Origin: Anaerobacterium chartisolvens
GTDB lineage: Bacteria > Bacillota > Clostridia > Acetivibrionales > DSM-27016
DNA: 64,000 bases
Reading direction: 5' to 3'
Assembly (NCBI RefSeq): GCF_003337415.1
Contig: NZ_QPJT01000011.1
Span: 103,453 to 167,452 of the forward strand
The notes beneath the pieces were generated by a model that did not search any database, was not told the origin of the DNA, and saw nothing but the letters and a program-made list of their open reading frames with translations. The stretch's first letter is position 1. Each line of letters starts with the position of its first letter. A program made the position numbers and the translations under genes. Shown here in pieces: positions 25,166 to 32,594 of this stretch.

Positions 25166-25803
25166 ACTATGCCCATAAGTGAGAGCATACCGTTTAACAG
25201 GAATTTTATGGGCGGGGAAATTATATACCGGGATACAGGTGTTACCACTATCAGTATGAGTATAATAGAACCGTATTGCTGGAGGGTATATATTAATCTG
25301 TATCCTCTCGCGGAAATAACATTGGAAAGCACATGAAACCCGTCAAGAGGCGGAATGGGTATCAGGTTAAAAACAAAAAGCATAATGTTAATCTGTATGG
25401 CGTAATACAGCATGTTGAGTATTATGTCATACAGGCCGCCGCCGGTATATGAAGAGGCATTAAAATCTATAGCGACCTTAAAAAGCACTGTAAAAACAAA
25501 TGCAAGGACAAGGTTCATAAAGGGGCCTGCCAGTGACACAATTATATCATCTCTTTTAGGATTCTTATAGTAGCTGGTATTTACCTGCACCGGCTTTGCC
25601 CATCCAAAGCCTGCAAGAGCTATTAAAATAAGCCCTATTATATCTATATGGGGCAGCGGGGACAGAGTAAGCCTTCCCTGATTTCTGGGGGTAGGGTCTC
25701 CTAGGCGGTCCGATGCAAATGCATGGGCAAACTCATGGAACGAAAGTCCTATAAGCACTGCGGGAAGCGCCATCAAAATTCTCACAGGATCGAGATTAAA
25801 CAT
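25162..25803 (-). CDS. site-2 protease family (M50) membrane metalloprotease
   Basis: 213 aa, ATG with TAGGAG upstream. The zinc site HEFAH is in the first membrane helix (about 23-27) and the third ligand motif [11 protein letters not shown] lies about residue 146-156. About five membrane segments are visible and there is no PDZ domain, so it belongs to the short group of Rip-like proteases rather than RseP. In Firmicutes this short type (YwhC-like) often sits near trpS and scpAB, as here. Confidence 0.88.
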   Translation of the reverse strand: MFNLDPVRILMALPAVLIGLSFHEFAHAFASDRLGDPTPRNQGRLTLSPLPHIDIIGLILIALAGFGWAKPVQVNTSYYKNPKRDDIIVSLAGPFMNLVLAFVFTVLFKVAIDFNASSYTGGGLYDIILNMLYYAIQINIMLFVFNLIPIPPLDGFHVLSNVISARGYRLIYTLQQYGSIILILIVVTPVSRYIISPPIKFLLNGMLSLMGIV

Positions 25804-25832
25804 AAGTCACTCCTAATATTATATTTATAAAT

Positions 25833-26037
25833 TATATAGGATGCGATAAAGATTTTACAAACATAGAGGATATAATTGCTTACAGAAATTTTTAACTACA
25901 ACGAAAAGACGCCTTGCGGGGAAATGTCTCACGGGTCTGTCACCAGGCGCTTTTCTTAGATGTATTCCTTACGGGTCAAAAAATTTCTTCCATCAAATTA
26001 TATCCTCCATGTAAAATCTTTATCGCTACGTATATAG
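25833..26037 (+). mobile_element. MITE-like inverted-repeat element, copy 3
   Basis: Same family and orientation as 15303, with small changes (GCGATAAAG at the left end, TATCGCTACG at the right). It occupies half of the 411-bp spacer before trpS. No T-box or tRNA-like leader was seen in the rest of that spacer. Confidence 0.85.
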
Positions 26038-26214
26038 TATGAAAATTATTTAACAAAAGTTTACCAGATGACCGTCTTATTGTCCAGCTTTATTACCGTC
26101 TCAAACACATTATTTCTTGTAAAACTTCCGACTTATGTGCTAATATAATTAAAGAGCAAATTTTAAACCTATCATTACGTATAAAGTAAAATTTAACCGG
26201 GAGAGTGAAGATTA

Positions 26215-27201
26215 GTGAAAAAGGGAACTATTTTAAGTGGCATGAGGCCAACCGGGGCGCTGCACCTTGGAAATTATTTCGGTGCGCTTGAGAACTGGGT
26301 TAAGCTGCAGGACGAATATGACTGCTATTTTTTTGTGGCTGATTGGCATGCCCTTACTACAGGCTATGAGGATACCTCTGAAATTAAAAATAATATAAAT
26401 GAAGTTATAATTGATTGGCTCAGCGCCGGGTTAGACCCTGAAAAATGCGTCATGTTTCTGCAATCCAATGTAAAGGAACATGCCGAGCTGCACCTTCTTT
26501 TCTCCATGGTTACCCCGCTGTCATGGCTTTTAAGGTGTCCGACATACAAGGATCAGATTGCGCAGATAAAGGACAGGGACATTACCACTTACGGATTTTT
26601 AGGGTATCCGTGCCTTCAGGCTGCGGATATTTTAATATATAAAGCCGACTTTGTGCCGGTTGGCGAGGATCAAATTCCGCATTTGGAGCTTACAAGGGAA
26701 ATAGCAAGAAGGTTTAACTTCCTTTTTGGAGAGGTATTTCCCGAGCCTCAGCCAAAGCTCACCAAGGCAAAGGTTTTGCCCGGACTGGATGGCAGAAAAA
26801 TGAGCAAGAGCTATGGGAATACCATAGCGCTGTCCGACAGCCCGGAGGAAATACGGAAAAAGGCCGGTACCATGATAACTGATCCCGCCAGAATAAGAAA
26901 GGACGACCCGGGACACCCCGAGGTCTGTTCGGTTTATGCATTTCATAAGGTGTTTAATGACAGTCAGGTGGCTGAGGTTGAGGAGCAGTGCAGGGGCGGC
27001 AAAATAGGCTGTGTGCAGTGCAAGCGCAATTTGGCGGACAAAATGGTGGAGTATATGACCCCTATATATGAAAGGCGGCAGAGCATTTTGCAGAAGCCCC
27101 AAATGATAAGGGAGATTATACAAAATGGAAATGAAAATGCCTCCAAAATAGCCAAAAAAACCATAGGGGATGTACGCAGAGCCATGAAAATAGACTGGTA
27201 G
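26215..27201 (+). CDS. trpS: tryptophanyl-tRNA synthetase
   Basis: 328 aa from a GTG preceded by GGGAGAG. Class I signature: the HIGH-like PTGALHLGNYFG (about 12-23) and KMSKS at 197-201 (GRKMSKSYGNT). It charges tRNA-Trp. The C-terminal anticodon-binding helices are complete. It ends 29 bp before scpA and may be co-transcribed. Confidence 0.96.
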   Translation: MKKGTILSGMRPTGALHLGNYFGALENWVKLQDEYDCYFFVADWHALTTGYEDTSEIKNNINEVIIDWLSAGLDPEKCVMFLQSNVKEHAELHLLFSMVTPLSWLLRCPTYKDQIAQIKDRDITTYGFLGYPCLQAADILIYKADFVPVGEDQIPHLELTREIARRFNFLFGEVFPEPQPKLTKAKVLPGLDGRKMSKSYGNTIALSDSPEEIRKKAGTMITDPARIRKDDPGHPEVCSVYAFHKVFNDSQVAEVEEQCRGGKIGCVQCKRNLADKMVEYMTPIYERRQSILQKPQMIREIIQNGNENASKIAKKTIGDVRRAMKIDW

Positions 27202-27230
27202 CTCTGGTAGCTTTTGAAGGGTAGGAACAA

Positions 27231-27983
27231 ATGGAAAGTTCTCTTACTAAGGCCTGTCAAATAAAAATACAAAACTTTGAAGGTCCACTGGACTTGCTGT
27301 TTCATCTTATTGAAAAGAATAAGGTGAATATATATGATATCCCTATAAATGATATAACGGATCAATACATGGAGTACATGTTTGCCATGCAGGAGCTGGA
27401 TTTGGAGATCGCCAGCGAGTTCCTTGTCATGGCGGCGTCCCTTCTTCACATAAAGTCAAAAATGCTTTTGCCGGACAAAAAGGTAAAGGACGAGGAAGAG
27501 ACCGATCCGAGGGAGGAGCTTGTTTTAAAGCTTGTGCAGTATAAAAAGTACAAGGAATTTTCCAAGACTTTAAAGCAAAGAGAGGAGACTTACGCAAAGG
27601 TGTTTTATAAGCTTCCCGAGGCAATGGAGTTTGAGCCTGAAAGGGAGCTCCTTTCTTTGTCACCATTTGAGCTTGTGAAGGTTTATAAGGATATGCTGGA
27701 GAAAAACAGGAAAAAAATAAACGATACCTCAGGCAAAATGACACAAATAATGCAGCATGAGAAGGTTTCAATCAGGAGCAAAATAAGGGAGGTAATGAGA
27801 ACCCTTATAGACAGGGCCTTCTTTTCCTTTTCGGAGCTTTTTTGCGTCAGGGTTAAATCCAGAACAGAGGTAGTCACGGGATTTCTGGCCATACTTGAAT
27901 TGAGCAAGCTCAAGAAGGTTCATTTGGAGCAGAAAAAGCAATTTTCAGATATTATAATCCGGCGAAGCCCGGAAAGCTTTTAA
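27231..27983 (+). CDS. scpA: segregation and condensation protein A
   Basis: 250 aa. The N-terminal FEGPLDLLFHLIEKNKVNIYDIPI is the ScpA signature that binds the SMC neck, and the C-terminal winged helix (VTGFLAILELSKL) binds the SMC head. It works with ScpB and SMC as the bacterial condensin. GGGTAGGA precedes the ATG. Confidence 0.95.
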   Translation: MESSLTKACQIKIQNFEGPLDLLFHLIEKNKVNIYDIPINDITDQYMEYMFAMQELDLEIASEFLVMAASLLHIKSKMLLPDKKVKDEEETDPREELVLKLVQYKKYKEFSKTLKQREETYAKVFYKLPEAMEFEPERELLSLSPFELVKVYKDMLEKNRKKINDTSGKMTQIMQHEKVSIRSKIREVMRTLIDRAFFSFSELFCVRVKSRTEVVTGFLAILELSKLKKVHLEQKKQFSDIIIRRSPESF

Positions 27984-28009
27984 AGCTTTATCGCGTCCTA
28001 TATAGTAAT
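27983..28009 (-). repeat. solo end of the MITE-like element
   Basis: AGCTTTATCGCGTCCTATATAG matches the terminal bases of the 205-bp element (compare the end of the copy at 45469 and the reverse complement of the left end of copy 3). Only one terminus is present, in the short gap between scpA and scpB, so it looks like a deletion remnant. Confidence 0.55.
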
Positions 28010-28037
28010 TCTATGAAGCAGTTAGAGGTGAGATGGC

Positions 28038-28583
28038 TTGGAGATTAAAGAAATTGAAGCTGTTATTGAAAGCCTGTTGTTTGCGGCGGGAGATTCCGTT
28101 CCATTAGAAAAGCTGTCAGAGATTATAGAGCTTGACAAAAAAACCACAAAGCTTATTATAAGCAATATGATAAGCTGCCAGAGCTCTATGCGCGGTATAA
28201 TGGTACGGGAGATTAACGGGGGTTATCAGCTTTGCACAAGGCCCGAGTACGGCGAATATGTTAAAAAGCTTTTTCAGCCCAGGCAGAAGCAGGGTTTGTC
28301 TCAGGCAGCGTTTGAAACACTGGCTATAATTGCATACAACAGCCCCATAACAAAGGCTGCCATAGAGCAAATAAGAGGTGTTAACTCCGACAGCGCCATC
28401 GGCAGGCTTATAGACAGAAACCTTATAAGAGAGGCGGGGAAGCTTGATTCTCCCGGCAAGCCTCTTTTATATGAAATAACCGATGAGTTTTACAGAAGCT
28501 TTGGCTTCAGCTCGGCCGCCGATCTCCCCAGACTTGAAATGAACGAGCTGCGTGTTCAGCAGGAAAACGGGGAGTTTGAATAA
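28038..28583 (+). CDS. scpB: segregation and condensation protein B
   Basis: 181 aa from a TTG start with GAGGTGAG upstream. Two winged-helix domains are visible: VIESLLFAAGDSVP at the N-terminus and LSQAAFETLAIIAYNSPITKAAIEQIRGV about 95-123, followed by GRPLLY-like KPLLYEITDEF. It forms the ScpA2B complex of condensin. Confidence 0.94.
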   Translation: MEIKEIEAVIESLLFAAGDSVPLEKLSEIIELDKKTTKLIISNMISCQSSMRGIMVREINGGYQLCTRPEYGEYVKKLFQPRQKQGLSQAAFETLAIIAYNSPITKAAIEQIRGVNSDSAIGRLIDRNLIREAGKLDSPGKPLLYEITDEFYRSFGFSSAADLPRLEMNELRVQQENGEFE

Positions 28584-28651
28584 CTAAATTATGTATAAAA
28601 TATGACTAAGTTTGAAGCTATAAGGACAAAATGGTTAAATGAGGTGTAATA

Positions 28652-29230
28652 ATGCTTTATTTAGCCATGTTTTTTTTATTACTGGCCGCAGTGCCCGCAT
28701 TTTTGCTTTCAATAAAAGTACGCGCCGTTATTGAGCTTGTAATAGATAAGAACGAAAGCAAGCTTGAGTTTTATTTTTTTGTGCTTGGAGGGATCTTGAA
28801 GTACAGGCGTAGCGTGCCCCTTGGCAGTGACAGGGATACTGACGGCAAATTCGATATTAAAGAGGCGGAGACCAGAGCAGGTGAGTACAGGCAATGGTAC
28901 GGGCGAAATAAGTTCATAATATACCGCTTAAAGAAGTATTTGAGTAAAAGGGTTCGAATAGAGGAGCTTTCAGTGGAGGCGGGCTTCGGGACGGGAGACG
29001 CATTTTATACAGGGATATTAAGCGGGCTGCTGTGGGGCTTGGGAGGCGTTTTGACTGCATATATTTCAAACAGCTTTATTGTTTTAAAAAAGCGTTTCAA
29101 TATAATGAGCTATTTTGACAGGAGTGGATTTGATGTTGACTCGCGCTGCATATTAACAGGCAGAATAGTACATATTATAGTAGTGAGACTTATAATCTTA
29201 ATTGACAAGCGTAAGCGAAAAAGAAAATAA
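28652..29230 (+). CDS. DUF2953-family membrane-anchored protein
   Basis: 192 aa with an N-terminal membrane segment and a second hydrophobic stretch (about 125-150). Families of this type consistently lie between scpB and gerW in spore-forming Clostridia and Bacilli. The role is unknown; linkage suggests sporulation. ATG with GAGGTG 5 bases upstream. Confidence 0.8.
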   Translation: MLYLAMFFLLLAAVPAFLLSIKVRAVIELVIDKNESKLEFYFFVLGGILKYRRSVPLGSDRDTDGKFDIKEAETRAGEYRQWYGRNKFIIYRLKKYLSKRVRIEELSVEAGFGTGDAFYTGILSGLLWGLGGVLTAYISNSFIVLKKRFNIMSYFDRSGFDVDSRCILTGRIVHIIVVRLIILIDKRKRKRK

Positions 29231-29249
29231 AGGACGGACGGTGATACAG

Positions 29250-29723
29250 ATGGCTGATCAGCACCCTATTGAAGGGCTTATGGCAACTGCTATGGAGAGC
29301 ATCAGGGATATGGTGGATGTTAACACTATAGTGGGGGATGCGGTACAGGCACCCGACGGTACAGTTATAATCCCCATTTCAAAGGTGGCCTTCGGGTTTG
29401 CGGCAGGCGGAGGAGAGTTCAACTCATGCTGTGCTTCGGGAGATAGAAGGGAAGAGGATGACGAAAGCAAAGGAAAGTTTCCGTTTGCGGGAGGAAGCGG
29501 AGGGGGAGTGAGCATAAACCCTGTTGCTTTTATGGTAGTGGGACAGGATCAGATAAAGCTGCTGCCTGTCAATATAAACTCGTCGCTGGACAGAATTCTT
29601 GATGTAATGCCGGAATTAATGCGTAAGGCAAGCGACGGCATAAAGAAGAAGGTCACTGTGAGGAAGGAACGGAAGCAGGGCGATAAGGCAGAGGACTGTG
29701 AACAGGAAAAGGAAGGCGATTAA
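29250..29723 (+). CDS. gerW: GerW/YtfJ-family spore protein
   Basis: 157 aa from the ATG at 29250 with GGACGGTGAT upstream; the frame opens earlier but overlaps the DUF2953 gene. The core VGDAVQAPDGTVIIPISKVAFGFAAGGGEF matches YtfJ/GerW, made in the mother cell or forespore and needed for germination in Bacillus. A Cys-Cys pair follows the Gly-rich loop. It is the last gene of the scpA-to-gerW group and is followed by a terminator. Confidence 0.88.
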   Translation: MADQHPIEGLMATAMESIRDMVDVNTIVGDAVQAPDGTVIIPISKVAFGFAAGGGEFNSCCASGDRREEDDESKGKFPFAGGSGGGVSINPVAFMVVGQDQIKLLPVNINSSLDRILDVMPELMRKASDGIKKKVTVRKERKQGDKAEDCEQEKEGD

Positions 29724-29751
29724 GTGGGATTTTTATAACCCCACTTTTTTT
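29722..29751 (+). terminator. terminator after gerW
   Basis: AAGTGGG and CCCACTT arms with a 10-base AT-rich loop and a TTTTTTT run. Confidence 0.85.
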
Positions 29752-29760
29752 AATTATGAG

Positions 29761-29830
29761 GGCCGGAAGGGATAATTCCCTTCCCTGGCCCAATTTAATT
29801 CAGCCAGGGAAGCCGCAGGGCTTACCGGCC
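29761..29830. repeat. compact nested inverted-repeat block
   Basis: GGCCGG (29761-29766) and CCGGCC (29825-29830) enclose three smaller hairpins: GGAAGGGA/TCCCTTCC, CCCTGGC/GCCAGGG and AAGCC/GGCTT. The right end overlaps the 3' end of the next gene on the other strand. It could be a structured RNA end, a REP-like unit or a complex terminator. Confidence 0.45.
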
Positions 29831-30106
29831 TGCCTCCTGATAGAGCAGTATTTCAAGAAGCGAGGACAACAAATTGCCTCCTGTTATAAGCTCAAAGCCC
29901 GGGGCTTCATCATTACGGTCAATTTGCAGAGCCTGCAAGACAGCCATTTTATTATGTCTTTCAGGCTGTACCTTAACGGAATATTCCACTCCGTTTAATG
30001 TCATACCGACGGTGTAGCTTGCATCCACAGGAGTTGTACTGGCCTTTTTCACTAAAAATGTATTAAGCCTTTCATATTGATGTTGCTTTAACTTGCGTAC
30101 AATCAT
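29822..30106 (-). CDS. hypothetical protein
   Basis: 94 aa from the ATG at 30106 with AAAGGA upstream (an earlier ATG at 30115 abuts that site). No family is recognised. The protein is soluble and mixed alpha/beta in appearance, with a basic N-terminus (IVRKLKQHQYERL) and an acidic, hydrophobic C-terminus. TPVDASYTVGMTLNGVEYSVKV looks like two beta strands. Coding character is supported by composition and the start site only. Confidence 0.5.
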   Translation of the reverse strand: MIVRKLKQHQYERLNTFLVKKASTTPVDASYTVGMTLNGVEYSVKVQPERHNKMAVLQALQIDRNDEAPGFELITGGNLLSSLLEILLYQEAGR

Positions 30107-30143
30107 AACGCGCATCCTTTCATAATATGTTGTACGGCATTGC

Positions 30144-30260
30144 TTGAAAGGGTCTGCGGCGCATGGTATAATATTTACGCCGCATATGCCTTAGAGCATT
30201 TGCCGTGTTTGGAAGTGGCGTGGTCTTTTGCTGAGATGGGCGCTACTTCCTTTATTTTTT
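30144..30260 (+). ncRNA. candidate small RNA with own promoter and terminator
   Basis: -35 TTGAAA (30144-30149), a 17-bp spacer and -10 TATAAT (30167-30172) are followed ~80 bases later by a hairpin GGAAGTGGCG (30211-30220)/CGCTACTTCC (30241-30250) and TTTATTTTTT. The predicted RNA (about 30179-30260) contains no open frame of note. It converges on the RHH gene and could be antisense to its 3' end by a few bases. Confidence 0.5.
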
Positions 30261-30434
30261 CTGGAGTTCATCATACAAAGAATCAACACCTCTTCGCAAG
30301 ACTTCAGACCGAGTGATATTGAGCTTTTTCATGCAATATTCTATTTTTGAAAAAGATTCATTATTTACTCTGACCTTGAGGTCATGCTCTAAAGGCTTCT
30401 CTGGATGAGGACCCGGTTTCTTTCGTTCCACCAA
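30252..30434 (-). CDS. ribbon-helix-helix-type small regulator
   Basis: 60 aa from a TTG (30434) or 59 from the adjacent GTG (30431), with GGGGGTGG upstream. After a basic, proline-rich tail (ERKKPGPHPEKP) comes DLKVRVNNESFSKIEYCMKKLNITRSEVLRRGVDSLY, an RHH/CopG-like strand-helix-helix pattern. It should bind DNA as a dimer through the strand. Its promoter carries a perfect palindrome, which suggests autoregulation. No toxin gene is adjacent. Confidence 0.75.
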   Translation of the reverse strand: MVERKKPGPHPEKPLEHDLKVRVNNESFSKIEYCMKKLNITRSEVLRRGVDSLYDELQKK

Positions 30435-30448
30435 ATAACCACCCCCAT

Positions 30449-30495
30449 AACTCGGAACGCAAGATAATTATATAACTTGTGTTCCGAGTTGTCAA
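30449..30495 (-). promoter_or_regulatory. RHH promoter with palindromic operator
   Basis: On the minus strand, -35 TTGACA (30490-30495), a 17-bp spacer and -10 TATAAT (30467-30472), all consensus. GTTCCGAGTT (30481-30490) starts at the last base of the -35 and its perfect inverse AACTCGGAAC (30449-30458) lies past the -10; centres are 32 bp apart. Confidence 0.8.
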
Positions 30496-30567
30496 TTGTG
30501 AGATAAGCGTATTTATTATGTTTTTATAGATCATCTTTAATAATTTTTTTCATATAAAATTTCCTCA

Positions 30568-30671
30568 TTGACTTTTTTGTTTTTTTGTATATACTATGAG
30601 TATAGATTTACTCTACTTAATTTTACTGAGATTAGATTTTTCTTAAGAGCTGCTTTCTAAGCGGCTCTTTT
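30568..30671 (+). ncRNA. second candidate small RNA
   Basis: TTGACT (30568-30573), a 16-bp spacer and TATACT (30590-30595) are followed ~50 bases later by a stem AAGAGCTGCTT (30645-30655)/AAGCGGCTCTT (30659-30669), one G-U, loop TCT, then TTT. There is no start codon with a ribosome site between. The rest of the 380-bp spacer to 30814 shows nothing else. Confidence 0.35.
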
Positions 30672-30814
30672 ACATTTAGACTTTAAACAAATTAGCTGAA
30701 TAATCTGAGGATATCAATTTTCAGTTATATATTAATCAGTGCCCTAAATGAATCAAAACACATAGATAGGGAAAACATGGGTGGGATAAAAGCTGTTTTT
30801 TATTAGGCTTTTGA

Positions 30815-31240
30815 CTAATCAGTAACAGTTTTCGGTGGAATAAGAGTACATAATATTTTGTTTAAACGCTCTATGTATTCTTTTTTGTAACTTGCAAGAA
30901 AGGATATAAATACACTTGAAAGAGTTAAACAAAAGGTTGCACCTGTTAAACCGTTGTGCTTATAGCTTACCAGTTCCAATTCGGCAACAGAGAAAATATC
31001 CACACTTGATTCAAGTAAAGTTTTATGTATAATATATATGTTCCGATTTGTAATTGCAATTACTCCGCTACGCATTTTAGGCTTATCTGTGTTCCTAAGC
31101 GTTACAGTCATATTAGAAGGGCCAATATAAATAATCTTTTCATCGGGCGGAATTTCTTTTTCTGCTATTTCAAATGCTTTTTTATTGCCTAAGGTGATAA
31201 GTTTGTAGGCAGCAATAATATCTGTTATTTCTTTCCTCAT
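30815..31240 (-). CDS. bacterial PH-domain-like protein
   Basis: 141 aa, ATG with GGAGGG upstream. An N-terminal helix is followed by a beta-rich core (KIIYIGPSNMTVTLRNT...GVIAITNRNIYIIHK) of the bacterial PH (bPH) type, then a hydrophobic stretch and a C-terminal helix. Such proteins are cytosolic and their ligands are unknown. No operon partner. Confidence 0.55.
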   Translation of the reverse strand: MRKEITDIIAAYKLITLGNKKAFEIAEKEIPPDEKIIYIGPSNMTVTLRNTDKPKMRSGVIAITNRNIYIIHKTLLESSVDIFSVAELELVSYKHNGLTGATFCLTLSSVFISFLASYKKEYIERLNKILCTLIPPKTVTD

Positions 31241-31337
31241 TTCTGTCCCTCCTGTTATTTATGTATAAGCAGTATAGCAAAAATAATATATCGACATTTT
31301 CGAGCGCAGAGCTGCTAATTCGAACATTGCTCATGCC

Positions 31338-32108
31338 TTAAAAGCCTGTGATTTCGTAAGCGGGGTATTCCCTGTCAAGCTCATAGCCCAGCCTTTCGGC
31401 CAGCGCAAGCGATCCTTTATTGTGCGCGTCCCAGCTTGGGTACAATCCCCTTTCCAGGCACTCCAATATCAGCTTTGCACCGCATACCAAGGCCAGACCC
31501 TTACGGCGTTCATCCTCTCTGGTGTCAATTTCAATTTCTATTCCGCCTTTGTAAAAGGAATATGAGGATGCCCCAGAGACAAGCTCTCCATCTTTCAAAA
31601 TAGCGGTACCCATGCCGTTTAACCGGTAGTCCTCATAGGTGGGATAGTTCCCGCATAAATCCTTAGACCACTGCAGCGCCAGTGATTGCTCATATAACGC
31701 TTTGTCAATCATCCTGAGCTCATATTCACCGGGCAGCTGAGACACTATTTTCTGCAAGGCCGATTTATCGAAAGCGGTTTTATCCTTTTTCGTGGCATAG
31801 CGCGTACAACGAAAAGCTTTTCCTTGAAACACAAGCTCTATGGCCTCTTCCCAGTGCTTGCTCTGCGGCACCATAATAATAAATTCAGATTGACGGTTCT
31901 CCGGCCTGTTGCGTAATATCTCATGATTGGCAGAACCTGCAAGCACGCAAAAATCACCGACAATGATTTGTGCCGAGCTAGGCTTATTTAAGTCATCGGC
32001 ATAGGCCTCACCCATGCAATCCTGCAAGCAGGACCAGATGAAGGTTTCCTGCCATCCGTCAAACAATGGTGAAATGACGTTTTTGTTTTTAATGCTGTAT
32101 ACAGACAT
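31338..32108 (-). CDS. GNAT-family acetyltransferase (GNAT_acetyltran type)
   Basis: 256 aa, start supported by GGAGG 6 bases upstream. The C-terminal half has the acetyl-CoA loop REDERRKGLALVCGAKLILECLERGL (motif A, about 199-224) and AERLGYELDREYPAY near the end. The N-terminal ~120 residues form the second, degenerate GNAT-like half seen in this family. The substrate is unknown. Monocistronic. Confidence 0.82.
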   Translation of the reverse strand: MSVYSIKNKNVISPLFDGWQETFIWSCLQDCMGEAYADDLNKPSSAQIIVGDFCVLAGSANHEILRNRPENRQSEFIIMVPQSKHWEEAIELVFQGKAFRCTRYATKKDKTAFDKSALQKIVSQLPGEYELRMIDKALYEQSLALQWSKDLCGNYPTYEDYRLNGMGTAILKDGELVSGASSYSFYKGGIEIEIDTREDERRKGLALVCGAKLILECLERGLYPSWDAHNKGSLALAERLGYELDREYPAYEITGF

Positions 32109-32312
32109 ATAAAGCCTCCGTGCAATTCCATGAGAAAAATCCGTTCTGGAATTAATTTACCAATATATTGACATTATACGCCAATCCTTTTTATGGTTCA
32201 AGCACAACATTCCTCAACGGCAAAATAGACAAAGACACCCGGAAATGATACAATTTATAAAGCAAGGCTTCATGACAGGCAATTACGAATGGTTAGTGAA
32301 GGGAGAAAGTAA

Positions 32313-32537
32313 ATGATTCGGGACTTATTTCATGTGACCCCGCATTTTTTTAAGAACGGTGTTTATCGTGGGCTCATTTATTTCCTCATGCTGATTGTAT
32401 TGGCTATGATGCTGATTAATCCCATTGTCGTATTGCTTCCTGTCATATTCATAGTAAGCATGTCTTGTAAAGCCTATATTCCTGAATGTCAAACAGGGTA
32501 TATTTCTGTAGCCTTAACAGTGTGTAAAAACGAATAG
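32313..32537 (+). CDS. small membrane protein upstream of the SecA paralogue
   Basis: 74 aa; ATG with GAAGGGAGA upstream. One long hydrophobic region (about residues 18-50, possibly two helices) has a short cytoplasmic N-terminus and two later cysteines. No family is recognised. It ends 57 bp before the SecA-like gene on the same strand, so the two may work together. Confidence 0.6.
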   Translation: MIRDLFHVTPHFFKNGVYRGLIYFLMLIVLAMMLINPIVVLLPVIFIVSMSCKAYIPECQTGYISVALTVCKNE

Positions 32538-32594
32538 GTACTCCATCATCTTAAACATATTTAAAAATATAAATTATTGATGAGGAGTATTTCT

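Noticed and set aside
26040..26214. T-box leader before trpS
   Set aside because: No specifier loop, T-box sequence or terminator/antiterminator pair is visible.
30252..30434. Antitoxin of a toxin-antitoxin pair
   Set aside because: The RHH protein fits an antitoxin fold, but no toxin-size gene overlaps or follows it.
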